A DNA stretch of 5,521 bases from positions 1-5,521 of the forward strand of contig CANGVU010000110.1 of NCBI GenBank assembly GCA_947457325.1, written 5' to 3'. Below, piece by piece: positions 1 to 5,521 of the stretch (position 1 is its first letter; each line of letters starts with the position of its first letter). Under the pieces are notes generated by a model, which ran no database searches, was not told the origin of the DNA, and saw nothing but the letters and a program-made list of their open reading frames with translations. Origin of the DNA: Flavobacteriales bacterium. Lineage in GTDB: Bacteria > Bacteroidota > Bacteroidia > Flavobacteriales_D > Sanyastnellaceae. The translations under genes were made by a program, and so were the position numbers.

Positions 1-1
1 C

Positions 2-715
2 AAAGATTTCAAGATTCAACAATTCTCAGATCAACCAAACCAAGGAATCTCTGGAATCATCGAAGGACGTCTATATAAAATTGGTCAAGCACAATGGGTC
101 GGACTAAACCAACCCCATGAAGCCAATGCATACATCAGTTGCGAAGGTGTAATCATTGGAGCCATTGTCTTGCTTCGTCCCATTCGAAAAGGAATGAAAC
201 AAGTACTTCATCAACTTCAGCATCGATACAAACAAACCATCATCAGCGGTGATCCATTAAATCTATCGGCTGAGATGCGTTCCATCATTCCAGACGGATG
301 CCACGCATTCCATGGGCTTAGCCCCGAACAGAAAAGAAATCACATTGTGCAAATGCAAGAAAAAAATCAAATCGTTGTCATGATTGGCGATGGATTGAAC
401 GATGCTGGTGCCTTATCCAGCGCCAACGTTGGTATTGCAATAAGTGAAGATGCCTTTGGTTTTTCTCCCTCATGCGACATGATTTTAGAAGGAAAAAGCT
501 TGAATCAGTTGCCCGCTATCATTGACTATGCCCAAATGCAGCAAAAGATTGTACGTTGGAGCTTTTTCATTGGTTTAATGTACAACCTCATTGGTCTAAG
601 CATTGCCGTTCAAGGACAAATGAATCCATTGATAGCCGCCATACTCATGCCCAGCTCAAGCATCACCATCATGTCCTTTACATCATTGATGGCTTATTGG
701 AAACGCCCCCGCTAA
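2..715 (+). CDS. Cu-type P1B ATPase, C-terminal part (CcoI/FixI- or CopA-like), 5' end outside the window
   Basis: Heavy-metal P-type ATPase of the inner membrane that uses ATP to move metal, probably Cu(I), out of the cytoplasm. The frame is open from the first bases, so this is a 237-residue C-terminal part; an internal TTG at 170 is not the start. Visible parts, numbered from the first codon: end of the nucleotide-binding domain (GISGIIEG, about 15-22), P-domain segment ISGDP (81-85), the hinge motif GDGLNDAGAL (129-138), then two closing membrane helices (about 186-204 and 207-226). The helices carry YN (194-195) and MPSSS (216-220), which match the Cu(I)-site residues of helices 7 and 8 in P1B-1 ATPases. 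The DKTGT phosphorylation site, CPx motif and any N-terminal metal-binding domain must lie upstream. In Bacteroidota close relatives are often CcoI, supplying copper to cbb3 oxidase, but no ccoS or other cco gene follows here, so CcoI versus a CopA-type exporter stays open. Family call sure; subtype uncertain. Confidence 0.93.
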   Translation, partial: KDFKIQQFSDQPNQGISGIIEGRLYKIGQAQWVGLNQPHEANAYISCEGVIIGAIVLLRPIRKGMKQVLHQLQHRYKQTIISGDPLNLSAEMRSIIPDGCHAFHGLSPEQKRNHIVQMQEKNQIVVMIGDGLNDAGALSSANVGIAISEDAFGFSPSCDMILEGKSLNQLPAIIDYAQMQQKIVRWSFFIGLMYNLIGLSIAVQGQMNPLIAAILMPSSSITIMSFTSLMAYWKRPR

Positions 716-737
716 CGTAGGTTCCAATCATTAATCC

Positions 738-745
738 TATATTTG
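738..745 (+). promoter_or_regulatory. Bacteroidota-type -7 box TATATTTG before the six-helix membrane protein
   Basis: TATATTTG fits the consensus TAnnTTTG of the Bacteroidota primary sigma factor exactly. It lies in the 34-bp gap after the ATPase gene and ends 4 nt before the ATG at 750. No clear TTG-type -33 box is seen at the usual distance. If active, transcription would start at or within about a base of the start codon, giving a leaderless message for the downstream three genes. The same octamer with the same spacing precedes lgt. The promoter role is inferred. Confidence 0.5.
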
Positions 746-749
746 TGTC

Positions 750-1310
750 ATGTTGGATTACGAAATCAAAATCAGCCCTTCATCCACCATTGATGTTTGG
801 GGAAAAATCAGCCTAGGCGCAGTGGTCATGGGACTGTTTTACCTCATCCCCAATCGTTGGGAAGGTTTGCCCATTCTTCCTTTTGAATGGGCCGGCATTA
901 CTTTAGTGGCGCTCACACTCAATTGGAGAAAGGCACTAGCTTCCTTATTGCTTTTTCAATTGACCATCGTTTTGATTGCTGTTTATTTTCAAGGCTATTC
1001 CGTCAAAGCATTGTTATCTCTTCCCGGAATGATGATGGCAGAAATTGCAGCTGTTGTCGTTACAGCCAGATGCAATGAATGGAAAGATGCGTACTTGCCT
1101 TGGTGGAATTTCATGATTGCTGTTTTGGGAATGACTATCATTCTGCTGGGTTCTGCCTTTTGGATGAAAGCCTTGGGTGATCAAAACTGGACACAACTTA
1201 TCAAAGCGATGTACACAGGCATTCTTATGCTTTCTGCGTTTCTATTGATGCTGCAACAATTGCTTTGGAGACTAATCAAAGGGAGAGAATCTTATTACAA
1301 CAAAAAATGA
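750..1310 (+). CDS. Six-helix integral membrane protein, unassigned; possible distant BioY-like S-component
   Basis: A 186-residue, very hydrophobic protein that I do not recognise with certainty. Hydrophobic stretches lie at about 19-34, 42-58, 62-80, 86-106, 119-139 and 152-174, suggesting six membrane helices, with short polar ends and a lysine-rich C-terminus. Size and helix count match substrate-binding S-components of ECF vitamin transporters. A LPFEWAGITL segment (43-52) and a SLPG segment (90-93) sit roughly where BioY has its PVPxTLQTL and GPTGGY motifs, but the GPTGGY signature itself is absent. BioY-like is therefore only a hypothesis; a helper membrane protein of the preceding ATPase or a lineage-specific family is equally possible. 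The ATG at 750 is chosen because a -7 box ends 4 nt upstream. The stop overlaps the next gene's start in an ATGA (1307-1310), so the two are probably translationally coupled. Confidence 0.85.
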   Translation: MLDYEIKISPSSTIDVWGKISLGAVVMGLFYLIPNRWEGLPILPFEWAGITLVALTLNWRKALASLLLFQLTIVLIAVYFQGYSVKALLSLPGMMMAEIAAVVVTARCNEWKDAYLPWWNFMIAVLGMTIILLGSAFWMKALGDQNWTQLIKAMYTGILMLSAFLLMLQQLLWRLIKGRESYYNKK

Positions 1311-2077
1311 TCAATTACGAAATCAATCAAGGCATTGCCACCATTACTTTGAACCGACCTGACAAGTTCAATAGTTTCAATCGTCCAATGGCGGATGCTT
1401 TTAATGCTGCTTTGCAAGAAGCTAGCTCAGATGAAAATATCAGATGCGTTATCATCACAGGAGAAGGCAAAGCCTTTTGCGCTGGTCAGGATCTGCAAGA
1501 AGCAATTGACCCCAATGGTCCTGGTTTAAAAAAAATTATTGAAGAAGGTTACAACCCTTCCATTTTGCGCATAACAGAAATGCCCAAGCCCGTCATTGCA
1601 GCAGTGAATGGTGTAGCTGCCGGTGCAGGCGCTAACATTGCATTGGCCTGCGACTTTGTCATTGCTGCGCAAAGCGCTTCCTTTATTCAAGCTTTTTCTA
1701 AGATCGGTTTGATTCCCGATAGCGGTGGCACTTATTTCTTACCAAGACTCATTGGCTATCAGAGAGCATTGGCGCAAATGATGTTGGGCAATAAAATCAG
1801 TGCCGATGAGGCCATGCAAATGGGTATGATTTACCAAAGTGTCAGCGATGATCAATTCAATGAAGCTATTCAATCATTAGCCACCCAGTTGTCGAATATG
1901 CCAACAAAAGCATTGGCCCTAACCAAATTCGCACTACAAAAAAGTATGCAATCTGATTTACCCACGCAATTAGAAAATGAGTTGCAAGGCCAACTGGAAG
2001 CGGGCAACTCTCAAGATCACAAAGAAGGAGTGCAAGCTTTTTTAGAAAAAAGAAAACCCATTTTCCAAGGTAAATAG
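1307..2077 (+). CDS. paaG: Enoyl-CoA hydratase/isomerase family protein, PaaG type
   Basis: Crotonase-fold cytoplasmic enzyme of 256 residues, the usual family length. PaaG isomerises ring-1,2-epoxyphenylacetyl-CoA to its oxepin form in aerobic phenylacetate degradation and can also shift double bonds in enoyl-CoAs. Seen: LNRPDKFNSF (15-24), oxyanion-hole loops FCAGQDL (57-63) and NGVAAGAGAN (101-110), FIQAFSKIGL (126-135), and PDSGG (137-141), whose Asp138 matches the catalytic aspartate of PaaG. The position of the Glu general acid/base of true enoyl-CoA hydratases is not conserved, which favours isomerase over hydratase. The ATG at 1307 is preferred over one at 1265 in the same frame because family alignment begins at MINYEI, it gives an ATGA overlap with the preceding gene, and an A-rich stretch precedes it. 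No other paa gene lies in the window, so the physiological substrate is uncertain. Confidence 0.93.
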   Translation: MINYEINQGIATITLNRPDKFNSFNRPMADAFNAALQEASSDENIRCVIITGEGKAFCAGQDLQEAIDPNGPGLKKIIEEGYNPSILRITEMPKPVIAAVNGVAAGAGANIALACDFVIAAQSASFIQAFSKIGLIPDSGGTYFLPRLIGYQRALAQMMLGNKISADEAMQMGMIYQSVSDDQFNEAIQSLATQLSNMPTKALALTKFALQKSMQSDLPTQLENELQGQLEAGNSQDHKEGVQAFLEKRKPIFQGK

Positions 2078-2080
2078 GCC

Positions 2081-2347
2081 ATGTCACAAGATTGGATTAG
2101 CGTACTAGAGCAATTGCCAATGGATGGCCAACGTGTTTTGGTTTTTGTTCCAAATAACAAACACTTCCTTCCAGGTAAGAGCGGAGAATTCGAGATGCGC
2201 GAGGTGATGATTATGAAGTTCTGTGAAAACTTTTACCCCGCTGAAAGCGAAAGAGGCGTGAAGTACGGTGTACATTTTTGGTCCGGTGAAGGGAACAGCA
2301 ATTGTTTTTTTCACGCTGTCACCCAATGGATGCCCCTGCCTGAATAA
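2081..2347 (+). CDS. DUF551 domain protein, small
   Basis: An 88-residue soluble protein of unknown function. The N-terminus WISVLEQLPMDGQRVLV (5-21) and the C-terminus HAVTQWMPLPE (78-88) are the two conserved ends of the DUF551 family (WISVxxxLPxxGxxVLV ... VTHWMPLP). The middle (about 25-75) is variable, with FWSGE at 66-70, and holds the only two cysteines (48 and 75). Members are best known from phage and prophage genomes of Proteobacteria, but chromosomal copies exist. The ATG follows the paaG-type stop after only 3 bp (GCC), so it is probably the last gene of that operon. Nothing phage-like is seen around it. The family call is strong; the molecular role is unknown. Confidence 0.88.
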   Translation: MSQDWISVLEQLPMDGQRVLVFVPNNKHFLPGKSGEFEMREVMIMKFCENFYPAESERGVKYGVHFWSGEGNSNCFFHAVTQWMPLPE

Positions 2348-2407
2348 AATTAAACCTTAAAAATTTTTCGGATTCTATTCGCAAACCGGTATCTGTACAT
2401 ACTCACT
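2348..2407. other. Convergent 60-bp intergenic gap; no clear terminator
   Basis: Both operons end here, so transcription must stop in or near this AT-rich gap. It holds a perfect 10-bp palindrome, AAAAATTTTT (2359-2368), without a loop, and a weak 4-bp GTAT/ATAC inverted repeat near 2389-2402. Neither forms a GC-rich stem followed by a T-run, so I do not call an intrinsic terminator. Confidence 0.4.
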
Positions 2408-3691
2408 TTAATACTCCAAACGAATACTTGCACCGTCAATCTGAACTTGCTCAATGACATTGACGTCGGCTGCGTGAAATTCCTTGGTCAACCGAATGTA
2501 ATTATCAGAGTATCCAGACATGCGTCCATCTTCATTTACACCTTCCCACAATACACTTCTTTCTTGACCTAGAAAGGACTGATAAAATGCCCTTTTCTTC
2601 TTCTCAGAAAGCAATCTCAACTGCGTTGTTCTCTCCTGGCGTTTTTGAATGGGCACCACTTCTTCAATGCGCAAAGCCGTGGTATTGGCTCGCTCGCTAT
2701 AGGTAAATACATGAAGATATGAAACAGGCAATTCCTGTATAAAACTCATTGTATTTTGAAACAACTCATCTGTCTCTCCGGGAAATCCTGTGATAACGTC
2801 GACACCTATGCAAGCATGCGGCATTTTTTCTTTGATGGCAAGCATTCGGGAGCGATACAAATCAGTGCGGTATCTTCTGCGCATGGCCCGCAATATCTCA
2901 TCATCGCCGCTCTGCAATGGCACATGAAAATGCGGCATGAACTTTTGAGATCTCGCGACAAAGTCAATGATTTCTTCAGTTAACAAATTGGGTTCTATGC
3001 TTGATATACGGTATCGGTCAATACCGTCAAGTTCATCCAGCGCTTTGATTAAGTCAAAAAAAGTCTCTCCGTTCTGTGCGCCAAAATCACCAATATTGAC
3101 TCCTGTTAAAACTATTTCCTTGGCACCTTTTGAAATGGCCAATTTGGCTTGCTCAATGGTATCCGATATGCTTGCACTTCTGGATCTCCCTCTCGCCAAT
3201 GGAATGGTACAAAAGGCGCAGAAATAATTGCATCCATCCTGCACTTTCAGAAAAGTTCGGGTTCTATCACCCGAAGAAAAGGAAGGAACAAACTCATTCA
3301 CCTCTTTGATGTGCCCTACCACAATTTTCTTTCTCTCCTCCGACTTTTTTTGAATGTGGTCCAGTATCTTAAATTTCTCGTTGGCACCCAATACAACACT
3401 TACGCCATCAATCTGGGCAATTTCTTGTGGCTTCAATTGCGCATAGCAACCTACTACCGCCACAAACACCTCTGGATTAATCTTAATGGCACGTCTTACA
3501 ATATTTCTGCACTTCTGATCTGCCTGATCTGTAACACTGCAAGTATTGATGACCAAAACATCAGGATGTTCATTCATCTCAACTTTTGCATAGCCAGCCT
3601 CTGCTAAAATCTTAGAAATCTCGCTGGTCTCAGCAAAATTCAATTTGCATCCCAATGTATGAAATGCCACTTTAGGTCCTGCTGCGCTCAT
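2408..3691 (-). CDS. mtaB: tRNA (N6-threonylcarbamoyladenosine(37)-C2)-methylthiotransferase MtaB
   Basis: Radical-SAM enzyme of 427 residues that adds a methylthio group to t6A37 of tRNAs reading ANN codons, giving ms2t6A. Domains in order: N-terminal MTTase domain beginning KVAFHTLGCKLNFAET with cluster cysteines 15, 51 and 82 (TLGCK, NTCSVT, GCYAQ); radical-SAM core with the C-NYF-C-AF-C motif (Cys154, 158, 161), SSIEP (230-234), HVPLQSG (256-262) and TGFPGET (301-307); C-terminal TRAM-like RNA-binding domain (about 366-427). The opening FHTLGCKLN and the YSERANT segment (331-337) point to MtaB rather than MiaB or RimO. It starts inside the end of lgt, overlapping by 20 bp in another frame, so its translation is probably coupled to lgt. 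The start at 3691 leaves just six residues before the conserved strand, so it fits well. All six cluster ligands are present; it looks intact. Confidence 0.95.
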   Translation of the reverse strand: MSAAGPKVAFHTLGCKLNFAETSEISKILAEAGYAKVEMNEHPDVLVINTCSVTDQADQKCRNIVRRAIKINPEVFVAVVGCYAQLKPQEIAQIDGVSVVLGANEKFKILDHIQKKSEERKKIVVGHIKEVNEFVPSFSSGDRTRTFLKVQDGCNYFCAFCTIPLARGRSRSASISDTIEQAKLAISKGAKEIVLTGVNIGDFGAQNGETFFDLIKALDELDGIDRYRISSIEPNLLTEEIIDFVARSQKFMPHFHVPLQSGDDEILRAMRRRYRTDLYRSRMLAIKEKMPHACIGVDVITGFPGETDELFQNTMSFIQELPVSYLHVFTYSERANTTALRIEEVVPIQKRQERTTQLRLLSEKKKRAFYQSFLGQERSVLWEGVNEDGRMSGYSDNYIRLTKEFHAADVNVIEQVQIDGASIRLEY

Positions 3692-4853
3692 GGTATTTTT
3701 TTAATACAACAATGGCTATAGATCCACCAACTACCATTACCAATGCAATGACCATGGCTTGGGTCCACTTCATCCCAAAGTACTCCACAAAATTATTGAC
3801 CCTTATTTGCTCAATAAAAAATCGCTCAATACCATTCAACACCAAATACAAAGCAAAGATGACTCCCGGAATTTGAATGCGCTTGCGCAATGACCAAAGA
3901 ATTAAGAAGATCATTGTGGCAAGGATGGTCTCATACAAGGGTGTTGGGAAAACTGGAATTTCCAGATGAGTGCCATACCCAGGAAATATGACACCATTCT
4001 CAATAGGCACTCCCATTCCTAAGACATTGTTGGGATAATCATATGACCAAAGCCAATCTGGAAAAATCTTCATCCAACTTGGAGCAGCTGAAGCATTGTC
4101 GATTCCCCAGTCACCATCACCGCTGGTTTGACATCCCATACGACCAATGCCATAGGCCAATATCATACCCGGCGCTGCTGCGTCTGATAAATTGAGCAAG
4201 GGAAGATTTTTCTTCCTTGCGTAAATCAAAACCACAATTGAACCGACAATTATCCCCCCATAGATGGTAAGTCCACTGGTGAAGTTCTCTAAAGAAGGGT
4301 TGCTAAAAAAGACAACCAATTCACCGGGATTTTCCAAAAGATGAAACAACTTGGCACCTGACATTCCCGCAATAGCAGCAACAAAAGTGATGGATCCAAC
4401 CAAAAGATGTGCAGGCTCTTCTACAATCTGTTCTTTGGGTTGGGGCAATTGGGCTTTCTTATCCTCCCAATACTTCCAACCTCCCAAAACCAAAGCCAAC
4501 AAAATACCCAACAACGGATAACCATCACCAGACATCAATGCTTTTTGAGCCATGCCATGGGCAAATATCTCATTGCTATTGACAAAAAGAAAAATCATTT
4601 TCCAGCCCAAAAAGAAACCCAGAACAGCATTGGTAATGATCTCACTCCATTGAGGTCCTGCACCCAATATCTGCTTTGCTTTTTGCGCAGGGAAAATTCC
4701 CTTCTGCTCCATGCGCTTCATTTCCATCTTGAGCAATACACTTGCCGTAATAAAAGCAAGGGCAACAAAAAAACCGAAACTATTGACCAACTTGAGGAAT
4801 GGCAAATCCAGTCCTAAAAGATCTAAAAGGGCATGATAAAGGGTTGGGTACAT
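3672..4853 (-). CDS. lgt: Phosphatidylglycerol--prolipoprotein diacylglyceryl transferase, long Bacteroidota form
   Basis: Inner-membrane enzyme that moves a diacylglyceryl group from phosphatidylglycerol to the lipobox cysteine of prolipoproteins, the first step of lipoprotein maturation. At 393 residues it is about 100 longer than the E. coli enzyme; most of the extra length lies before the core (polar stretch 42-68, a glycine-rich helix 111-127, a charged loop 129-147). Core motifs: TIYGG (196-200), where E. coli has HGG; GRMGCQTSGDGDWG (237-250), matching the GRIGNFINGELWG Lgt signature, with Arg238 at the place of essential Arg143; FPTPLYE (302-308) for the PSQLYE box; and GIERFFIEQIR (341-351). 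At least seven hydrophobic helices are visible. The start at 4853 is supported by a -7 box ending 4 nt upstream and by MYPTLYHALL, typical of the N-terminus in this phylum. It lies 19 bp after the thioredoxin-like gene and overlaps mtaB. Confidence 0.94.
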   Translation of the reverse strand: MYPTLYHALLDLLGLDLPFLKLVNSFGFFVALAFITASVLLKMEMKRMEQKGIFPAQKAKQILGAGPQWSEIITNAVLGFFLGWKMIFLFVNSNEIFAHGMAQKALMSGDGYPLLGILLALVLGGWKYWEDKKAQLPQPKEQIVEEPAHLLVGSITFVAAIAGMSGAKLFHLLENPGELVVFFSNPSLENFTSGLTIYGGIIVGSIVVLIYARKKNLPLLNLSDAAAPGMILAYGIGRMGCQTSGDGDWGIDNASAAPSWMKIFPDWLWSYDYPNNVLGMGVPIENGVIFPGYGTHLEIPVFPTPLYETILATMIFLILWSLRKRIQIPGVIFALYLVLNGIERFFIEQIRVNNFVEYFGMKWTQAMVIALVMVVGGSIAIVVLKKYHERSRT

Positions 4854-4857
4854 GTTA

Positions 4858-4865
4858 CAAATATA
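4858..4865 (-). promoter_or_regulatory. Bacteroidota-type -7 box TATATTTG before lgt
   Basis: On the minus strand TATATTTG, an exact fit to TAnnTTTG, occupies part of the 19-bp gap between the thioredoxin-like gene and lgt and ends 4 nt (TAAC) before the lgt ATG. A -33 box would lie inside the upstream coding sequence; none is obvious. It would give lgt-mtaB their own leaderless or near-leaderless transcript besides read-through from upstream. The role is inferred from the motif and its repeated spacing. Confidence 0.5.
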
Positions 4866-4872
4866 AGACGCA

Positions 4873-5451
4873 TCACTTGGCCGATGAGAGGTGCTCCCAT
4901 TCTTCTATGCAAGTAACACCTTTGTCATCCGCATACCATTTGTGAATCATGGTAATAAAAGTTTCTTTGGTCAATCCCTCCGACTTCCACTGTGTAACTG
5001 CATCTTGCAAGACTTTGGGTCTAGCACCCCACTGCTCCTCAACAACTCCTTCGTCATTGATAAATAAAAACATGGGAACTGCTCGCGCACCATTGGTCAG
5101 GAATTGATCCATCAGATCCAAATTCTCATCCCGCAATACAATGCGCATATCGAGACCTTTGGCCACCGCCCACTTATGCATATAGGGCAATATCTGAGCG
5201 CTATCCCCGCACCAACCTTCTGTGATGACCAAAATCTTTTTGATTTCCTTTGAAGGAACAACTTGAGCTATGACGCCATGTTTGTCAATTCTATTCATTC
5301 GTTGTTCATTCAAAATGCTGTAAGCCAATAAATCCGCGGATTGATTGGGCCCTGTAACCATTTCCTTGGCATGTAAATCATGCATCAAAGCCCTAAAATC
5401 AGCATAGGACAGGCCTTTGTCCCAATATTTCTCTATCTCCATTTGATTCAT
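4873..5451 (-). CDS. Thioredoxin-family protein with CGDS active site (Thioredoxin_9-like)
   Basis: A 192-residue protein without a signal peptide, so probably cytoplasmic. An N-terminal helical part (about 1-60, KYWDKGLSYADFRALM) is followed by a thioredoxin-fold core: strand KKILVITEGWCGDSAQ (71-86), strand MRIVLRDEN (102-110) and the cis-proline segment ARAVPMFLFI (122-131, Pro126). The usual CxxC is CGDS: Cys81 is kept but the resolving cysteine is Ser84. The only other cysteine is Cys181, close to the C-terminus. This ITExWCGDxAQ pattern is that of a Bacteroidota thioredoxin-like family whose partners are not established to my knowledge. A monothiol role is inferred; a classic dithiol reductase is unlikely. 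The ATG at 5451 is chosen over Met4 because a promoter-like TTTG lies 4 nt upstream. It is the first visible gene of the minus-strand operon with lgt and mtaB. Confidence 0.9.
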   Translation of the reverse strand: MNQMEIEKYWDKGLSYADFRALMHDLHAKEMVTGPNQSADLLAYSILNEQRMNRIDKHGVIAQVVPSKEIKKILVITEGWCGDSAQILPYMHKWAVAKGLDMRIVLRDENLDLMDQFLTNGARAVPMFLFINDEGVVEEQWGARPKVLQDAVTQWKSEGLTKETFITMIHKWYADDKGVTCIEEWEHLSSAK

Positions 5452-5455
5452 TTTG

Positions 5456-5488
5456 CAAAAATGCTATGATTTAATCTTGTAGACCAAA
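5456..5488 (-). promoter_or_regulatory. Putative promoter of the thioredoxin-like gene: -33 TTTG, 21-nt spacer, -7 CATTTTTG
   Basis: On the minus strand TTTG (5488-5485) is separated by 21 nt from CATTTTTG (5463-5456), which differs from TAnnTTTG at one base. The box ends 4 nt (CAAA) before the ATG at 5451, the same spacing as in front of the other two promoters proposed here. The two-part architecture fits Bacteroidota primary-sigma promoters. Bases 5489-5521 beyond it hold no feature I can support. Confidence 0.4.
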
Positions 5489-5521
5489 TCATTTTATACA
5501 GAAAAAACTTGACATGATAAG

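Noticed and set aside
170..715. A 181-residue reading frame starting at TTG 170 as a complete small ATPase-like protein
   Set aside because: The same frame is open to the window edge and the upstream residues match the P-type ATPase nucleotide-binding domain, so the gene is simply cut by the window.
1281..1287. GGGAGAG as a Shine-Dalgarno site for the PaaG-type gene
   Set aside because: It lies about 20 nt before the ATG, too far, and genes of this phylum generally do not use Shine-Dalgarno sites.
1265..1306. Upstream in-frame ATG at 1265 as start of the PaaG-type gene
   Set aside because: It would add 14 residues that do not belong to the crotonase fold and overlap the previous gene by 46 bp; the ATG at 1307 gives the normal family N-terminus and an ATGA junction.
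2359..2368. AAAAATTTTT palindrome as a bidirectional terminator
   Set aside because: It has no loop and no GC stem, and such A/T runs are common in AT-rich gaps; I do not call a terminator.
3149..3607. A 152-residue plus-strand reading frame opposite mtaB
   Set aside because: It lies wholly antisense to a well-conserved radical-SAM gene and its translation shows no recognisable domain; it is a shadow.
4407..4817. A 136-residue plus-strand reading frame opposite lgt
   Set aside because: It is antisense to the lgt N-terminal half, has low-complexity composition and no promoter or family resemblance.
5514..5521. ATG at 5514 as start of a divergent plus-strand gene
   Set aside because: Only two full codons are visible before the window ends and no TAnnTTTG box sits at the spacing seen elsewhere.

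Overview
The window looks like a piece of a Bacteroidota chromosome, most likely an environmental member of the Chitinophagia/Saprospiria/Cytophagia breadth; I cannot place it more finely. The reasons are the lack of Shine-Dalgarno sequences before the starts, promoter -7 boxes of the Bacteroidota type TAnnTTTG (an exact TATATTTG before two genes), and protein variants typical of this phylum: a long Lgt with a GCQxSGDGDWG-type motif, an MtaB with YSERANT, and a thioredoxin-like protein with a CGDS active site. Gene density is very high and I see no mobile element, CRISPR array, tRNA or rRNA.

Layout: plus-strand genes fill 1-2347. They are the 3' end of a Cu-type P1B ATPase (CcoI/FixI or CopA-like), a six-helix membrane protein with a faint BioY-like pattern, a PaaG-type enoyl-CoA hydratase/isomerase, and a small DUF551 protein. 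The last three are packed with a 4-bp ATGA overlap and then a 3-bp gap, so they probably form one transcript starting just before position 750. A 60-bp convergent gap (2348-2407) follows. Minus-strand genes fill 5451 down to 2408: a thioredoxin-like protein, then lgt, then mtaB, with a 19-bp gap and then a 20-bp overlap. They are probably co-transcribed, with an extra promoter in front of lgt.

Functionally these are mostly housekeeping genes: metal transport/oxidase maturation, acyl-CoA metabolism, lipoprotein maturation and tRNA modification. I see no unified pathway and no convincing new system. The most informative non-coding signal is that three genes carry the TTTG end of a -7 box exactly 4 nt before the ATG. 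This predicts leaderless or nearly leaderless mRNAs. The other points worth a look are the unassigned BioY-like protein, the phage-associated DUF551 gene in a metabolic operon, and an ATPase without ccoS behind it.
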